From Cypionkella sp049896245 (GTDB lineage: Bacteria > Pseudomonadota > Alphaproteobacteria > Rhodobacterales > Rhodobacteraceae), in contig NZ_JAFCTX010000009.1 of assembly GCF_049896245.1 (NCBI RefSeq), positions 62,001 to 126,000 on the forward strand: DNA of 64,000 nucleotides, read 5' to 3'. Position 1 is the stretch's first letter. Every line of letters starts with the position of its first letter. A model generated the notes under the pieces. That model did no database searches and was not told the DNA's origin. It worked only from the letters and a program-made list of their open reading frames with translations. The translations under genes and the position numbers were made by a program. Below, in pieces: positions 33,532 to 42,713 of the stretch.

Positions 33532-35307
33532 TCATGGCGCGGGGGCCGCAGGTTTCGTGGTGCCAAAGCTGGGCGGTTGTGACAGCAGATCATTGCCCAA
33601 AGGCGCGGGTGTTCCGGGTGCGGCGGGGGTCGCAGGCCCACCCAGACCCGTGCCAAGTCCGCCATCCAGCCCCCCCAAGCCGCCTAACCCGCCCAAACCG
33701 GAATTCGGCGCGGTGAAGGTGACATGCGAGGTATCCACCACCGCGCCCTTGTAATGCATCACCATCTGCGGGAAGCCAATCACCAGACCGACCATCACCA
33801 CTTGGATGATCACGAACGGCACCGCCCCCCAATAGATCTCGCTGGTTTTAACGGGGGCCATCGTCTTGCCCGTCAGCCGGTCTTTATACGGCTCTTTCGG
33901 CGCGACCGAGCGCAGATAGAACAGCGAGAAGCCGAACGGCGGGTGCATGAACGAGGTCTGCATGTTGACGCCAAGGATGACGCCAAACCAGATCAGATCA
34001 ATGCCCAGCTTTTCGGCCACCGGGGCCAGCAAGGGCACAAGGATGAAGGCCAACTCAAAGAAATCGAGGAAGAACGCCAGCAAAAACACCAGTATCGACA
34101 CCCCGATCAGGAAGCCCAACTGCCCGCCCGGCATTGCCGTCAACAGGTGTTCCACCCAAAGGTGGCCTTGCACGCCGTAGAAGGTCAGCGAGAACACCCG
34201 CGCACCGAGCAGAATGAACATCACGAAGGACGACAGCCGAGTGGTCGAGGCCAGCGCCTGTTGGATCACCGTCAGGTTCAGCCGGCCCTTGATGCCTGCA
34301 AGGAACAATGAGCCGACAGCGCCCATCGCCCCACCCTCGGTCGGGGTAGCAATGCCAAGATAGATCGTGCCCAGCACCAGAAAGATCAGCGCCAGCGGTG
34401 GGATCAGCACGATAATCACCTGCGAGCACAGTTTCGACATCAGGTTGAGGTTCAGCGCCCGGTCCAGCAAGGCAGCTAAATAGATCGCGATGATGGCGAC
34501 CGAAGCGCCGATGATATCAGCGCCTTCCCCGTAAAGCGGCAGCAGAGCTTTGATGATCAGATAGCCCGCAACCCCCGCGATCAGCAGCGACACCACCAGC
34601 GAGGTGACGCCATTGCCCAAGGTGCGGGCCTCTTTCGGCAGCGCCGGGACCCAGTTCGGCCGGAACATGCTGACAAGGAACACGTAGGCCATGTACAGCC
34701 CGGTCAGCACCAGCCCCGGCACCATCGCGCCCTTGTACATATCGCCGACCGAGCGGCCAAGTTGGTCGGCCAGAATGATCAGCACCAGCGAGGGCGGAAT
34801 GATCTGCGCCAAGGTGCCGGATGCCGCGATCACCCCGCTGGCCATCCGGCGATCATAGCCGTAACGCAGCATGATCGGCAGCGAAATCAAGCCCATGGCG
34901 ATAACCGATGCGGCGACGACTCCGGTGGTGGCGGCCAGAAGTGCTCCGACGATGATCACCGCATAGGCGAGACCGCCGCGCACCGGGCCGAACAGCTGGC
35001 CGATGGTTTCCAAGAGATCCTCGGCCATGCCGGAGCGTTCCAGCACGATGCCCATGAAGGTAAAGAACGGGATCGCCAGCAAGGTTTCGTTCTGCATCAC
35101 CCCCCAGAACCGTTCGGGCAGCGCATAGAGCAGCGGCCAATCGAGGGTAATGGTGCCTTCCGACATGGGCGCGAGAAACACGCCAAATACGAAGAACAGC
35201 AGGCCATTGGCGGCCAAAGAAAACGCCACTGGGTAGCCTACCAGCAGAAACACCACCAACGAGACGAACATGATCGGCGCCATGTTCTGCGCGATCAGTT
35301 CCATCAT
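33532..35307 (-). CDS. TRAP transporter large permease (DctM type) with low-complexity tail
   Basis: This 591-residue inner-membrane protein has at least twelve helices. DctM-family signatures include the N-terminal FVSLVVFLLVGYPVAFSLAA, GVVAASVIAMGLISLPIMLR, ASGTLAQIIPPSLVLIILAD and the C-terminal GVNMQTSFMHPPFGFSLFYL. The usual end is followed by about 55 extra residues made of Leu-Gly-Gly repeats and Pro/Ala (GLGGLGGLGGLDGGLGTGLG), which are not part of the transport fold. It overlaps the small permease by four bases and is convergent with takP, its likely receptor. Confidence 0.9.
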   Translation of the reverse strand: MMELIAQNMAPIMFVSLVVFLLVGYPVAFSLAANGLLFFVFGVFLAPMSEGTITLDWPLLYALPERFWGVMQNETLLAIPFFTFMGIVLERSGMAEDLLETIGQLFGPVRGGLAYAVIIVGALLAATTGVVAASVIAMGLISLPIMLRYGYDRRMASGVIAASGTLAQIIPPSLVLIILADQLGRSVGDMYKGAMVPGLVLTGLYMAYVFLVSMFRPNWVPALPKEARTLGNGVTSLVVSLLIAGVAGYLIIKALLPLYGEGADIIGASVAIIAIYLAALLDRALNLNLMSKLCSQVIIVLIPPLALIFLVLGTIYLGIATPTEGGAMGAVGSLFLAGIKGRLNLTVIQQALASTTRLSSFVMFILLGARVFSLTFYGVQGHLWVEHLLTAMPGGQLGFLIGVSILVFLLAFFLDFFELAFILVPLLAPVAEKLGIDLIWFGVILGVNMQTSFMHPPFGFSLFYLRSVAPKEPYKDRLTGKTMAPVKTSEIYWGAVPFVIIQVVMVGLVIGFPQMVMHYKGAVVDTSHVTFTAPNSGLGGLGGLGGLDGGLGTGLGGPATPAAPGTPAPLGNDLLSQPPSFGTTKPAAPAP

Positions 35308-35921
35308 CTGCGGTCCCCCTTGGCGGCTTTATCGGCTTCGGCTTGGATGGCGGCGAGTTTTTCCGCCAGTTCCGCGCCCTCATTGGCTGCGGCTTCATGG
35401 CTTGACACGAAGGGGGTTGGATCGGGGATGATACCGCGCATCACCGCGATTTTCTTGATGATTTCCGAGATGCCTTGCAGGGTTAGCAGCAGCATCCCGA
35501 TCAATAGCAGTGCCTTGGCCGGCCACAGGGTCAGACCGCCCGCGTTGTTTGAGGTTTCGCCGGAGTAGTAGGATTGCAGCACATAAGAGGTGAAATACAC
35601 ATCCATCAGGATCGCGAACGGCATCAGAAAGAACAGATGGCCCAGCAGATCAATCCAATGCTGCGCCCGCCGTGACAAAGCGCCGTAGACAATATCAATG
35701 CGAATATGCTCGTTCTGCTTCAGCGTATAGGCCGCCGCCAGCAGGAACGCCGCGCCAAACAGATACCATTGCGCTTCCAGCAGCGCGTTAGACGAGCTGT
35801 TGAACAGCTTGCGCACCACCGCATTGCCGGCGCTGAGCAGAATGGCGGCCAGAATGAACCAGCCGACCGCCTTGCCGATCACCTCGGTGCCTCGATCTAT
35901 AAAGCGCGATAATATCAACAT
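35304..35921 (-). CDS. TRAP transporter small permease (DctQ type)
   Basis: This 205-residue, four-helix membrane subunit has the DctQ-type pattern GKAVGWFILAAILLSAGNAV, RKLFNSSSNALLEAQWYLFG and NEHIRIDIVYG. The C-terminus is a charged helix (EEGAELAEKLAAIQAEADKA-like). The ATG at 35921 follows GGGAGG by six bases; an ATG at 35936 is also in frame. It is the first gene of the two-gene permease unit, with an inverted repeat just upstream. Confidence 0.88.
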   Translation of the reverse strand: MLILSRFIDRGTEVIGKAVGWFILAAILLSAGNAVVRKLFNSSSNALLEAQWYLFGAAFLLAAAYTLKQNEHIRIDIVYGALSRRAQHWIDLLGHLFFLMPFAILMDVYFTSYVLQSYYSGETSNNAGGLTLWPAKALLLIGMLLLTLQGISEIIKKIAVMRGIIPDPTPFVSSHEAAANEGAELAEKLAAIQAEADKAAKGDRR

Positions 35922-35938
35922 GATGGACCTCCCCATAG

Positions 35939-35959
35939 GTTGAGTTTGGTCAACTCAAC
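35939..35959. promoter_or_regulatory. Inverted repeat upstream of the TRAP permease genes, likely operator
   Basis: GTTGAGTT-TGGTC-AACTCAAC is a perfect 8-bp inverted repeat 18 bases before the small-permease start. Size and placement suit a repressor site, for example of a GntR-type regulator. No copy is seen before takP. Confidence 0.55.
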
Positions 35960-36067
35960 GCTATCGGTCAATCAGCGATACAAATCGGATCGCACTCAGC
36001 ATCCAAATTCGGATTTGATTTTCGTATGACGTAAGGTCAAACCGTGCAATCAAAGCCACTAGCTGGA

Positions 36068-36490
36068 TCAAGGCCGCAGATGCCGCACCCTTGCGCCCCA
36101 TTCGATCGCGGCGGCGTGCAACCGATCAATGTTCAGCTCCTCGCGCACTTCCTCCAGCATCCGCAATTCCACTTCGCGCAGGCTGCCATCAGCGGTGGCG
36201 ACATCGCAGGCCAAAGCATAGGCGGTCTCATTCAGCCGCTCGGGCAAGGCATCGCGGATCAGGCCGAACAGCGCCTCAAGCCCGTCTTCTTCCTCAAACA
36301 AATCAAACACCGTCTGCGCCACCACCCGCATACGATCGGCGTCATAGCCAGCAAACACCGGCATATGGTTGACCGTGCGCTGGATCGCCACCAGTTCGGC
36401 GGTGCGCATGTTCTCGTCTGATGCCGAGACGGCGATCATCACGGCCAGCAGTGCGTCTTGGGGCGACAGCGAGGGGGGGGTATCGGGCAC
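36068..36490 (-). CDS. TerB-like protein
   Basis: This 140-residue all-helical protein has the TerB/DUF533-like repeat pattern: ALLAVMIAVSASDENMRTAE in the first half and ALACDVATADGSLREVELRM in the second, each with an acidic D-x-(N/S) metal-like loop. TerB-like domains are associated with tellurite resistance and envelope stress, but single-domain forms have no proven role. The GTG at 36490 is chosen because AGGAGA lies six bases before; the frame continues to 36544. A run of eight G residues lies near the start codon. Confidence 0.75.
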   Translation of the reverse strand: MPDTPPSLSPQDALLAVMIAVSASDENMRTAELVAIQRTVNHMPVFAGYDADRMRVVAQTVFDLFEEEDGLEALFGLIRDALPERLNETAYALACDVATADGSLREVELRMLEEVREELNIDRLHAAAIEWGARVRHLRP

Positions 36491-36599
36491 GTCGGCTCTC
36501 CTATTGTTGCGGTGCAGAATATTGACCTGCGGGCTTGGCGGCAATAGAGGACAAGGGCTTGTGATGACATGGGGTCGTCACGCGTTGGAGTATGCCGCG

Positions 36600-38180
36600 A
36601 TGTCCGCTTTGCGCGATGCTGGGATGAAATCGAAAGCTTGGCCCTTTGAAGAGGCCCGCGCGCTGCTGAAACGCTATGAAAAGAAGGCCCCGGAAAAGGG
36701 CTATGTGCTGTTCGAGACCGGCTATGGCCCGTCAGGTCTGCCGCATATCGGCACCTTTGGCGAGGTGGCGCGGACGACGATGATCCGGCGCGCGTTTGAG
36801 GCGATTTCGGATATTCCCACCCGGCTGATCTGTTTCTCGGATGATGTGGACGGCATGCGCAAGGTGCCGGAGAACGTGCCGCAGCAGGATATGCTGCGCG
36901 CGCATATGCAAAAGCCACTGACTTCGGTGCCGGACCCCTACGGCGAATATCCCAGCTTTGGCCATCACAACAACGCCATGCTGCGGCGGTTTCTCGATAC
37001 CTTTGGCTTTGAATATGAGTTCATCAGCGCCACCGAGTTCTATAAATCGGGCAAGTTCGATGACACGCTGAAACTGGCGACCGAGCGCTATGATGCGATC
37101 ATGAAGATCATGCTGGCCAGCCTGCGTGAAGAACGCCAGCAGACCTATTCCTGCTTCCTGCCGATCCACCCGGAAACGGGCCGGGTGATGTATGTGCCGA
37201 TGAAGAACGTCGACCCGGTCAATCACACCATCACCTTCGATGATGAAACGGGGCGCGAATGGACGCTTTCGGTGACGGGTGGAAACGTCAAACTACAATG
37301 GAAGCCGGATTTCGGCGCGCGCTGGGCGGCGCTGGATGTCGATTTTGAGATGTATGGCAAAGACCACTCCACCAACACCCCGATCTATGACGGGATTTGC
37401 GAGGTTCTGGGCGGGCGCAAGCCGAACCATATGTCTTATGAGTTGTTCCTCGACGACCAAGGCCAGAAGATTTCCAAATCCAAGGGCAATGGCCTGACGA
37501 TTGACGAATGGCTGACCTATGCCTCGTCGGAAAGCCTGTCGTATTTCATGTATCAAAAGCCCAAAACCGCGAAACGGATGCATTTCGATGTGATCCCGCG
37601 CGCGATGGACGAATATCACCAGCAGCTGCGGGCTTACCCTGCGCAGGACGTGGATCAGCAGGTCAATAATCAGGTTTGGCATATCCACAAGGGCAACCCG
37701 CCGCTGTCGAAAATGGTGGTGCCGTTCTCGATGCTGCTGAACCTCGCAAGCGTGTCGGGCGCGAAGGATGCACGCGGCCTCTGGGGCTTCATCAAGCGCT
37801 ATGCGCCCGATGCCTCGCCCGAAGGCAACCCCGATCTCGATGCCGCCGCAGGCTATGCTCTGCGCTATTTCGCCGACCGGATTGCGCCGACGCGCACATT
37901 CCGTCTGCCCACCGATCAGGAGCGCGCCGCCATGCTGGATCTGCGGGCGCGGCTGGTGGCTTGGGACGGTGGTCTGGACGACGAAGCCCTGCAAAGCATG
38001 GTGTTCGCCGTTGGCAAGGATCACGGGTTCGAGCCTTTGCGCGATTGGTTCAAGGCCTTGTATGAGGTCTTGCTCGGCGCCTCTGACGGGCCGCGTTTCG
38101 GTGGTTTCATCGCTTTGTATGGCGTTGAGGAAACCATTGCCCTGCTGGACCGTGGTCTGAATGGTGAACTTCTCAGCTAA
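36600..38180 (+). CDS. lysK: Lysyl-tRNA synthetase, class I
   Basis: This archaeal-type enzyme charges tRNA-Lys and is standard in many Alphaproteobacteria. The 526-residue protein has the class I motifs: HIGT at residues 49-52 (GPSGLPHIGTFGE) and KISKS at 290-294. It has the long C-terminal helical anticodon domain. Starts at 36564 and 36600 are both possible (AAGGG and GGAG upstream, respectively); the second matches the usual N-terminus MS-LRDA-MKSKAWPFEEA. A terminator follows. No class II lysS is seen in the window. Confidence 0.93.
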   Translation: MSALRDAGMKSKAWPFEEARALLKRYEKKAPEKGYVLFETGYGPSGLPHIGTFGEVARTTMIRRAFEAISDIPTRLICFSDDVDGMRKVPENVPQQDMLRAHMQKPLTSVPDPYGEYPSFGHHNNAMLRRFLDTFGFEYEFISATEFYKSGKFDDTLKLATERYDAIMKIMLASLREERQQTYSCFLPIHPETGRVMYVPMKNVDPVNHTITFDDETGREWTLSVTGGNVKLQWKPDFGARWAALDVDFEMYGKDHSTNTPIYDGICEVLGGRKPNHMSYELFLDDQGQKISKSKGNGLTIDEWLTYASSESLSYFMYQKPKTAKRMHFDVIPRAMDEYHQQLRAYPAQDVDQQVNNQVWHIHKGNPPLSKMVVPFSMLLNLASVSGAKDARGLWGFIKRYAPDASPEGNPDLDAAAGYALRYFADRIAPTRTFRLPTDQERAAMLDLRARLVAWDGGLDDEALQSMVFAVGKDHGFEPLRDWFKALYEVLLGASDGPRFGGFIALYGVEETIALLDRGLNGELLS

Positions 38181-38195
38181 TCCGTGAAAAGTTAA

Positions 38196-38225
38196 CGCCC
38201 CCTGCCTCGCGCCGGGGGTTTTTGT
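38196..38225 (+). terminator. Terminator of lysK
   Basis: CCCCC (38198-38202) pairs with GGGGG (38214-38218), followed by TTTTTG. Confidence 0.75.
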
Positions 38226-38285
38226 TTGACGAAATCGCAACCTGCTTTACCCTTACACATGGGGACGGTGGTAAGAGGTGTTGCG

Positions 38286-38684
38286 ATGCGACTTTACCTA
38301 TGTTTTGCGGTTTTGGCTTGGCTGGCCTTGCCTGCCGCCGCACAAGAAGCGCCTATTCAGCAGACTATCAAATCGCAGCTTGATGCGTTCAACGCGCAAG
38401 ATGTCAGCAAGGCATGGACTTATGCCTCGCCCAACATCAAAGGCATTTTCGGCACGCCGGATCAGTTTGGCGAAATGGTCGAGAAGGTCTATCCGATGGT
38501 CTGGCGGCATGACGCGGTGCGGATGCTGGAATTGCGCACCGTGGCGGGCAACCTGTGGCAGCGGGTGATGATCACCGATGCCGGCGGCAGCACCTATCTG
38601 CTGGACTACATGATGGTCGAGACGCCGGATGGCTGGCAGATCAACGCGGTGCAGCTGTTGCCGCAGCAGGATGTGGGGGCTTAA
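38286..38684 (+). CDS. DUF4864 exported protein
   Basis: This 132-residue protein has a Sec signal (MRLYLCFAVLAWLALPAAAQ). The mature part has an NTF2-like pattern: IKSQLDAFNAQDVSKAWTYA, PDQFGEMVEKVYPMVWRHDA, and a closing VETPDGWQINAVQLL. This matches DUF4864, common in Rhodobacteraceae and of unknown function. GAGG precedes the ATG at 38286. Confidence 0.82.
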   Translation: MRLYLCFAVLAWLALPAAAQEAPIQQTIKSQLDAFNAQDVSKAWTYASPNIKGIFGTPDQFGEMVEKVYPMVWRHDAVRMLELRTVAGNLWQRVMITDAGGSTYLLDYMMVETPDGWQINAVQLLPQQDVGA

Positions 38685-38734
38685 GCGCCTGCCAACCTGC
38701 CCGGTATAGCGGGAAATGCCGAAACTATCCAATC

Positions 38735-38796
38735 GACACAACATGTTGTGGGTAATTTCCCTCTAACCACAAGTCACTCCCAGCGGGGAAGGAGTT
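38735..38796. repeat. Element D, copy 1 (CACAACATGTTGTG plus hairpin)
   Basis: A 14-base palindrome CACAACATGTTGTG (38737-38750) is followed by CCACAAGTCACTCCCAGCGG and GGAAGGAGTTTC, which folds as ACTCC/GGAGT. A diverged copy with the same order lies at 56416-56492. Both fill gaps between convergent genes. Confidence 0.65.
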
Positions 38797-38801
38797 TCGC
38801 C

Positions 38802-39341
38802 TTAGCTTTTCGGGCGATGCGCCTTGATAATGGCCGGATCGGTTTCAACCCAACCCCCGCCGATCAGATCAAGGCAATAGGGTACAGCCGCGAACACCGC
38901 CTCTAGGCTGGTGGCGATGGCGTTGGGGCTGCCGGGCAGCGTGATGATCAGGGTTTTGCCCCGAATGCCTGCGGTTTGCCGCGACAGAATGGCGGTGGCG
39001 ACGACTTTGCCGTTTGCGGCCCGCATTGCCTCACCAAAGCCGGGAAGTTCCATATGGATCACATCCGCGAGCGCCTCGGGCGTCTGATCGCGCGGGCTGG
39101 GGCCGGTGCCGCCAGTGGCAAGGATCAGATCGGCCTGCCAAGTGTCGGCGAGGTCGCGGAGTTCATCTGCGACTTCGGCGCGACCGTCTGGGGTGATACG
39201 GCGCAGGATTTCCACGGGCGTGGTGATGATGCGCCGCAGCCATTCCTCGGCTGCGGGGCCGCCACGGTCTTGATATTCGCCCTTTGAGGCGCGGTCTGAC
39301 ACGGTGAGGATGGCGATGCGGGCGGCGGCTTTGGTAGACAT
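38802..39341 (-). CDS. mogA: Molybdopterin adenylyltransferase (MogA/MoaB family)
   Basis: It adenylates molybdopterin before molybdenum insertion. The 179-residue protein has IAILTVSDRASKGEYQDRGG at the N-terminus, the nucleotide loop TGGTGPSPRDQTPEAL, and GKTLIITLPGSPNAI at the C-terminus; length suits MogA. The ATG at 39341 follows GGAG; a TTG two codons earlier is in frame. It is divergent from rsgA. Confidence 0.9.
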   Translation of the reverse strand: MSTKAAARIAILTVSDRASKGEYQDRGGPAAEEWLRRIITTPVEILRRITPDGRAEVADELRDLADTWQADLILATGGTGPSPRDQTPEALADVIHMELPGFGEAMRAANGKVVATAILSRQTAGIRGKTLIITLPGSPNAIATSLEAVFAAVPYCLDLIGGGWVETDPAIIKAHRPKS

Positions 39342-39466
39342 GGGCAAGCTCCGATTTTACATCGAAGGGTGGGGGTTTCGGCTGCAAGGTGCAAGCCCCT
39401 GCTTGCCGCACGGGCCTTGCGCGCGTAAGCTGTCTATTGCCCGATTGGGGCCGAAAAGGATGCCGT

Positions 39467-40483
39467 TTGCCTGATTTCACGCTGCCAGACTTAGGCTGGT
39501 CTGACCATTTCTCTGAACAGCTGACCGAGGAAGATGCGGGGTTTGTACCTGCGCGGTTAAGTTCATTGCATCGGGCAAGGGTGCAGGCTTTGACGGCGGA
39601 AGGTGCCGTGGAATTGCTGTGCCCGCCGACGCTTTCGGTCGCAAGCATGGCAGTGGGCGATTGGGTGTTGGCGGATGGCCCGCGTGTAGGCCGGGTGCTT
39701 GACCGCATCAGCCTGCTGCAACGCCGCGCGGCAGGCACCGGGACGGTGGCACAACTGATCGCCGCCAATGTCGATACGATGTTCGTCGTCACCTCTTGCA
39801 ACGCCGATTTCAACGAGGCGCGGTTGGAGCGCTATCTGGTGCTCGCCCATTCCGCCGGGATCACCCCTGTCGTGGTGCTGACCAAGGCGGATATGGCCGA
39901 AGCTGGGCCTTTTATCGCGCGGGCGAAAGGACTGTCGGCAGGGATGGCCGTGGTGGCACTCAACGCGAAATCCGGCGATCTTTCGAGCTTAGACCCGTGG
40001 TGCCGCACCGGGCAAACAGTGGTCCTGCTCGGCTCATCCGGCGTCGGAAAATCCACGCTGGCCAACAGCTTGACCGGCGGCGCGCTAGAGGTTGGCCCGG
40101 TACGCGAAGATGATGCCAAGGGCCGCCACACCACCACCTCACGCTATCTGCTGGCCCTTCCCGCAGGCGGCTGGCTGATCGACACACCCGGCGTGCGCGA
40201 GTTGCAGCTCACCGACGTGGCAGACGGCATCGACATGTTGTTTTCCGATCTGATTGATCTGGCGGCAAACTGTCGCTTCCGCGATTGCAAACATACGGTA
40301 GAACCGGGCTGTGCCGTGCAAGCGGCGATAAAAGCGGGCACAATCGACGCGCGCCGTTTGGACAGTTGGCGGAAACTGGGGGCGGAGGAGCGCGCGAATT
40401 CATCGGCGATGCAGGTCTCAAAAGTGCGTGCCGCTGGAAAATACACCAAGAAATCAGCGGCCAAACGTCGGCCTGGCGGCTAA
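39467..40483 (+). CDS. rsgA: Ribosome small-subunit-dependent GTPase A
   Basis: A circularly permuted GTPase that helps mature the 30S subunit. It has an OB-fold domain (about 50-100), G4 TKAD, G1 GSSGVGKSTLANSL, G3 DTPG, and the C-terminal zinc knuckle (CRFRDCKHTVEPGCAV). No ATG precedes the conserved region nearby; a TTG at 39467 preceded by AAAAGGA gives a 338-residue protein beginning PDFTLPDLGWSDHF after the initiator. An in-frame start at 39389 would add 26 residues not seen in the family. Confidence 0.9.
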   Translation: MPDFTLPDLGWSDHFSEQLTEEDAGFVPARLSSLHRARVQALTAEGAVELLCPPTLSVASMAVGDWVLADGPRVGRVLDRISLLQRRAAGTGTVAQLIAANVDTMFVVTSCNADFNEARLERYLVLAHSAGITPVVVLTKADMAEAGPFIARAKGLSAGMAVVALNAKSGDLSSLDPWCRTGQTVVLLGSSGVGKSTLANSLTGGALEVGPVREDDAKGRHTTTSRYLLALPAGGWLIDTPGVRELQLTDVADGIDMLFSDLIDLAANCRFRDCKHTVEPGCAVQAAIKAGTIDARRLDSWRKLGAEERANSSAMQVSKVRAAGKYTKKSAAKRRPGG

Positions 40484-40598
40484 CACCCCCCACCCCGTTG
40501 CGATTGTCAGCCGCATCTGTTCCTCTTTGGTTTACGTTTGGCCGCAGCCGCCGTAGTCTGGCGCGACCCGAATCCGCCCGCATAGTCTCTGAGGTATG

Positions 40599-42344
40599 AT
40601 GACCGAAACCATGCCGCAAACCTATCAGGTTTTGGCCCGCAAATACCGCCCCGCGACCTTTGCCGATCTGGTTGGGCAAGAGGCGATGGTGCGCACCCTG
40701 AAGAACGCCTTCGCGGCGGACCGGATTGCGCATGCTTTCATGCTGACGGGTATTCGCGGCACCGGCAAAACCACGACCGCACGGATTGTGGCCAAGGGGC
40801 TGAATTGCGTCGGGCCGGATGGCCATGGTCTGCCTACGACGGAGCCGTGCGGGGTCTGTGAGCCTTGCGTGGCGATTGCTGAGGGCCGTCATGTTGACGT
40901 GATGGAGATGGATGCGGCCTCGCGCACCGGCGTCAACGACATGCGCGAAGTCATTGATTCCGTGCATTACCGGGCGGCCTCGGCGCGCTACAAGATCTAT
41001 ATCATCGACGAAGTGCATATGCTGTCGAACGCCGCCTTCAACGCGCTGTTGAAGACTTTGGAAGAACCCCCGGCGCATGTGAAATTCATCTTTGCCACCA
41101 CCGAAATTCGCAAGGTTCCGGTGACGGTGCTGTCGCGCTGCCAACGGTTTGATCTGAAACGCATCGAGCCGGAAGTGCAGATGGCTTTGATGCGCAAGAT
41201 CGCCAATGCCGAGGGCGCGCAGATCACCGATGGCGCATTGGCATTGATCGCGCGGGCGGCGGAAGGTTCGGCGCGGGATGCAACAAGCCTTCTGGATCAG
41301 GCGATTTCCAATGGCGCGGGAGAGACGACGGCAGATCAGGTCCGCGCGATGCTGGGGCTCGCAGATCGTGGCCGGGTGCTCGATCTGTTCGATCTGATCA
41401 TGAAAGGTGAGGCTGCCAAGGCTTTGGCGGAACTGTCGGGGCAATATGCCGACGGCGCGGACCCGATGGCGGTTTTGCGCGATCTGGCGGAAATCACCCA
41501 TTGGGTTTCGGTGATCAAGATCACACCAGAGGCCGCCGAAGACCCCACAACGCCGCAGGATGAGCGCGAACGTGGCCTTGCCATGGCTGCGGTTCTGCCG
41601 ATGCGGGTGCTGACGCGGATGTGGCAGATGCTGTTAAAAGCATTGGAAGAAGTGGCGCTGGCACCGAATGCAATGATGGCCGCCGAGATGGCTGTGATCC
41701 GGCTGACCCATGTGGCCGACCTGCCCGATCCCGAGACTTTGGTGAAAAAGCTGATGTCGCAAGCAGCCCCTGCGCGGCCCACTGGTGGCGCGCCTGCGGG
41801 TGGCGGTGGTGGCATGGTGCATGGCGCGTTGCGAATGGCCCCAAGCGCACCGATGCGGGGGCCGACGATGCAGGGCGGACAGGCCCTCGCCGTGGCGGAA
41901 AGCCAGTTGGTGATCTATGCCAGCTTCGCACAAGTGGTTGAATTGATCGGCGAAAAGCGCGACATGCGGTTGCTGGTCGAGGTTGAAGAAGGCGTCAAGC
42001 TGGCGAAATACGCGCCGGGGCGAATTGAGTTTGAACCGGCTGCGGGGGCGAAAGCCGATCTCGCTGCACGGCTTTCGCAGCGGTTGCAGGGCTGGACCGG
42101 GGCGCGTTGGGGCGTGTCGGTGGTGAACACCGGCGGCGCGCCGACGCTGGCCGAGGAACGCAACGCGGCCTCCAACGCGGCGCGCACTGAAGCTATGGGC
42201 AACCCCTTGGTGCAGGCGGTGATGCTGGCGTTTCCCGGCGCGCAAATCACTGAGATCAGGACGGCAGAGGCGATGGCGGCGAGTGCAGCGATTGAAGCTT
42301 TGCCAGAAGTAGAAGATGAATTTGATCCATTTGAGGACGACTGA
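40599..42344 (+). CDS. dnaX: DNA polymerase III subunit gamma/tau
   Basis: The 581-residue clamp-loader ATPase has Walker A GIRGTGKTTTAR, the zinc-binding Cys set (NCVGPDG...PCGVCEPC), Walker B IYIIDEVHMLS, the SRC motif (LSRCQRF), a Gly/Pro-rich linker (GGAPAGGGGG), and a C-terminal tau domain. ATGATG at 40596 offers two starts; the second is better spaced from GAGG. No obvious A-rich slippage site for a short gamma form was seen. It is the first gene of the dnaX-ybaB-recR operon. Confidence 0.95.
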   Translation: MTETMPQTYQVLARKYRPATFADLVGQEAMVRTLKNAFAADRIAHAFMLTGIRGTGKTTTARIVAKGLNCVGPDGHGLPTTEPCGVCEPCVAIAEGRHVDVMEMDAASRTGVNDMREVIDSVHYRAASARYKIYIIDEVHMLSNAAFNALLKTLEEPPAHVKFIFATTEIRKVPVTVLSRCQRFDLKRIEPEVQMALMRKIANAEGAQITDGALALIARAAEGSARDATSLLDQAISNGAGETTADQVRAMLGLADRGRVLDLFDLIMKGEAAKALAELSGQYADGADPMAVLRDLAEITHWVSVIKITPEAAEDPTTPQDERERGLAMAAVLPMRVLTRMWQMLLKALEEVALAPNAMMAAEMAVIRLTHVADLPDPETLVKKLMSQAAPARPTGGAPAGGGGGMVHGALRMAPSAPMRGPTMQGGQALAVAESQLVIYASFAQVVELIGEKRDMRLLVEVEEGVKLAKYAPGRIEFEPAAGAKADLAARLSQRLQGWTGARWGVSVVNTGGAPTLAEERNAASNAARTEAMGNPLVQAVMLAFPGAQITEIRTAEAMAASAAIEALPEVEDEFDPFEDD

Positions 42345-42353
42345 GGAGCGAAC

Positions 42354-42698
42354 ATGTTAAAAGGTTTGGGCGGCATTGGCGATATGGCCAATATGATGAA
42401 AACCGCGCAGGAAATGCAGGGCAAGATGGCCGAACTGCAAGAGCAAATGGCGCGCACCGTGGTGATCGGTGAGGCGGGCGCGGGGCTGGTGAAGGCGCGG
42501 GCGACTTGCAAGGGCGAGGTTACTGGCTTGGATATTGACCCGTCGATCCTGATCGCATCCGAGAAGGAAGTGGTCGAAGATCTGATCCTCGCCGCGATCA
42601 AGGATGCGCAGAACAAGGGGCAGGCGCGCAATATGGTCGAGATGCAGAAAATGACGCAAGCGCTTGGTCTGCCTGCGGATTTCAAGCTGCCGATCTGA
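42354..42698 (+). CDS. ybaB: YbaB/EbfC nucleoid-associated protein
   Basis: A 114-residue DNA-binding dimer with the helix-strand-helix form (MMKTAQEMQGKMAELQEQMA, VTGLDIDPSIL, EDLILAAIKDAQNKGQ). It sits between dnaX and recR, the standard order. GAGGAG lies just upstream of the ATG. Confidence 0.94.
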   Translation: MLKGLGGIGDMANMMKTAQEMQGKMAELQEQMARTVVIGEAGAGLVKARATCKGEVTGLDIDPSILIASEKEVVEDLILAAIKDAQNKGQARNMVEMQKMTQALGLPADFKLPI

Positions 42699-42713
42699 GG
42701 GAACCCTGCCTGA

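Noticed and set aside
36470..36482. Run of eight G residues near the TerB-like start
   Set aside because: Considered as a phase-variable tract, but with the GTG start at 36490 only the second to fifth codons would be involved and there is no sign of frame disruption.
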